Below are positions 63,610-64,000 of a DNA stretch of 64,000 nt, piece by piece. A program made the position numbers and the translations under genes. Every line of letters begins with the position of its first letter. Within the stretch, counting starts at the first letter, position 1. Where the stretch lies: NCBI GenBank assembly GCA_019637175.1, contig JAHBWD010000004.1, forward strand, positions 62,001 to 126,000, written 5' to 3'. The stretch is from Labilithrix sp. GTDB lineage: Bacteria; Myxococcota_A; Polyangia; Polyangiales; Polyangiaceae. The notes under the pieces were generated by a model. That model was given only the letters and a program-made list of their open reading frames with translations. It ran no database searches and was not told the DNA's origin.

Positions 63610-64000
63610 TCAGGCGAGAATGCGCGCGAGCACCGCCGCGACCACCCGGTCGCAGCGCGAAAGATGAAAATCGAACGCGTGCGGCGCGGTGACGTCGAGC
63701 CGGCGCGCGATGTCTTCGCGCAACATCCCCCGCGCCCGATGCAGCCTCGTGCGCACGGTCGCTTCGGGGATCTCGAGGGCCGCCGCCGTCTCGTCCACGC
63801 TCATCTCTTCGACGGCGCGCAGCACGAACACGGCGCGGAACGTCGCCGGCAGCCCGTCGACCGCGCGCTCGAGGACGCCGCGCATCTCGACGTCGCTCGC
63901 CGCGTCTTCGGGGCTCCTCATGCTCGACGTCAAGGCGTCCTCCGAAATTGCCCGCGGGTCGAGATCATCGAGATCGTCGAGGCTCGTCACCCGCTTCGTC
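63610..64000 (-). CDS. ECF RNA polymerase sigma factor, N-terminus outside window
   Basis: The frame stays open to the right edge, so region 1-2 is missing; about 130 residues are visible. The GTG at 63990 reads into TSLDDLDDLDP, a linker typical of a sigma factor interior, not a start. Region 4 is intact: LPATFRAVFVLRAVEEMSVD, AAALEIPEATVRTRLHRARG. After it the DFHLSRCDRVVAAVLARIL tail occurs in a known ECF subgroup. It probably controls the adjacent cytochrome c gene. No anti-sigma gene is visible. Confidence 0.88.
   Translation of the reverse strand, partial: TKRVTSLDDLDDLDPRAISEDALTSSMRSPEDAASDVEMRGVLERAVDGLPATFRAVFVLRAVEEMSVDETAAALEIPEATVRTRLHRARGMLREDIARRLDVTAPHAFDFHLSRCDRVVAAVLARILA

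Overview
The window is chromosomal DNA from a very GC-rich, Gram-negative bacterium. It is most likely a myxobacterium of the Polyangiales/Sorangiineae type (Myxococcota). The evidence is an abundance of lipoproteins with clear lipoboxes, several proteins ending in MYXO-CTERM-like tails (Cys, hydrophobic helix, Arg cluster), two Hanks-type Ser/Thr kinases, two sigma-54-activator-type regulators, three ECF-type sigma factors and many secreted proteins of unknown function. Coding density is about 95 percent. I see no tRNA, rRNA, CRISPR array, insertion sequence or prophage. This placement is inference from gene content; no marker gene for taxonomy is present.

Layout. 0-6.7 kb: the 3' part of a polynucleotide-kinase-like gene, then a leftward operon of a TPR lipoprotein, a DUF58 protein and a BatA-like VWA protein. 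6.9-12.9 kb: an NtrC/NtrX-type response regulator, a ferritin-like lipoprotein with a small Cys-rich partner, a divergent ECF-like sigma factor with a coupled partner, and a rhomboid protease. 13-20 kb: a rightward series with a MYXO-CTERM amidase, a PP2C phosphatase fused to a cyclic-nucleotide-binding domain, a lipoprotein and two envelope proteins. 20-25 kb: a leftward Ser/Thr kinase operon and an FHA-domain AAA+ activator that lacks the GAFTGA loop. 25-29 kb: a MYXO-CTERM protein behind a sigma-54-like promoter, a divergent NmrA/LysR pair and a hydrolase. 29-34 kb: a leftward cluster with uppS, a PDZ metalloprotease lipoprotein, cdsA and glutamate dehydrogenase.

34.3-37.5 kb is a leftward ECF sigma/anti-sigma cluster with a lipoprotein and a predicted barrel protein. 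It is bordered by decayed pieces of a divergent doxX/lysR pair. 38-41 kb holds a Kal-Kce fusion, two consecutive lysine-fermentation activities in one chain, translationally coupled to trpE. 41-45.4 kb encodes two overlapping histidine kinases, one of which has a degenerate ATP-binding domain. They are preceded by a 35-residue small ORF with an ideal ribosome-binding site. 45.5-50.5 kb has a thiolase, a MaoC hydratase, an orphan SctT/FliR-like export protein and a barrel protein. 50.5-57 kb has a second large Ser/Thr kinase, scpA-scpB with a coupled HTH protein, a DUF4397 lipoprotein and a tandem CsbD protein. 57-64 kb has a membrane protein, a very Gly-rich MYXO-CTERM protein, a Cys-rich lipoprotein, PmbA, a cytochrome c lipoprotein and the 3' part of an ECF sigma factor.

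Together the window is dominated by envelope biology and signal transduction, with islands of core functions (undecaprenyl phosphate and phospholipid synthesis, chromosome condensation, tryptophan synthesis). The thiolase, MaoC hydratase and Kal-Kce fusion suggest short-chain acyl-CoA metabolism, but they are not in one operon and a joint pathway is only an inference.
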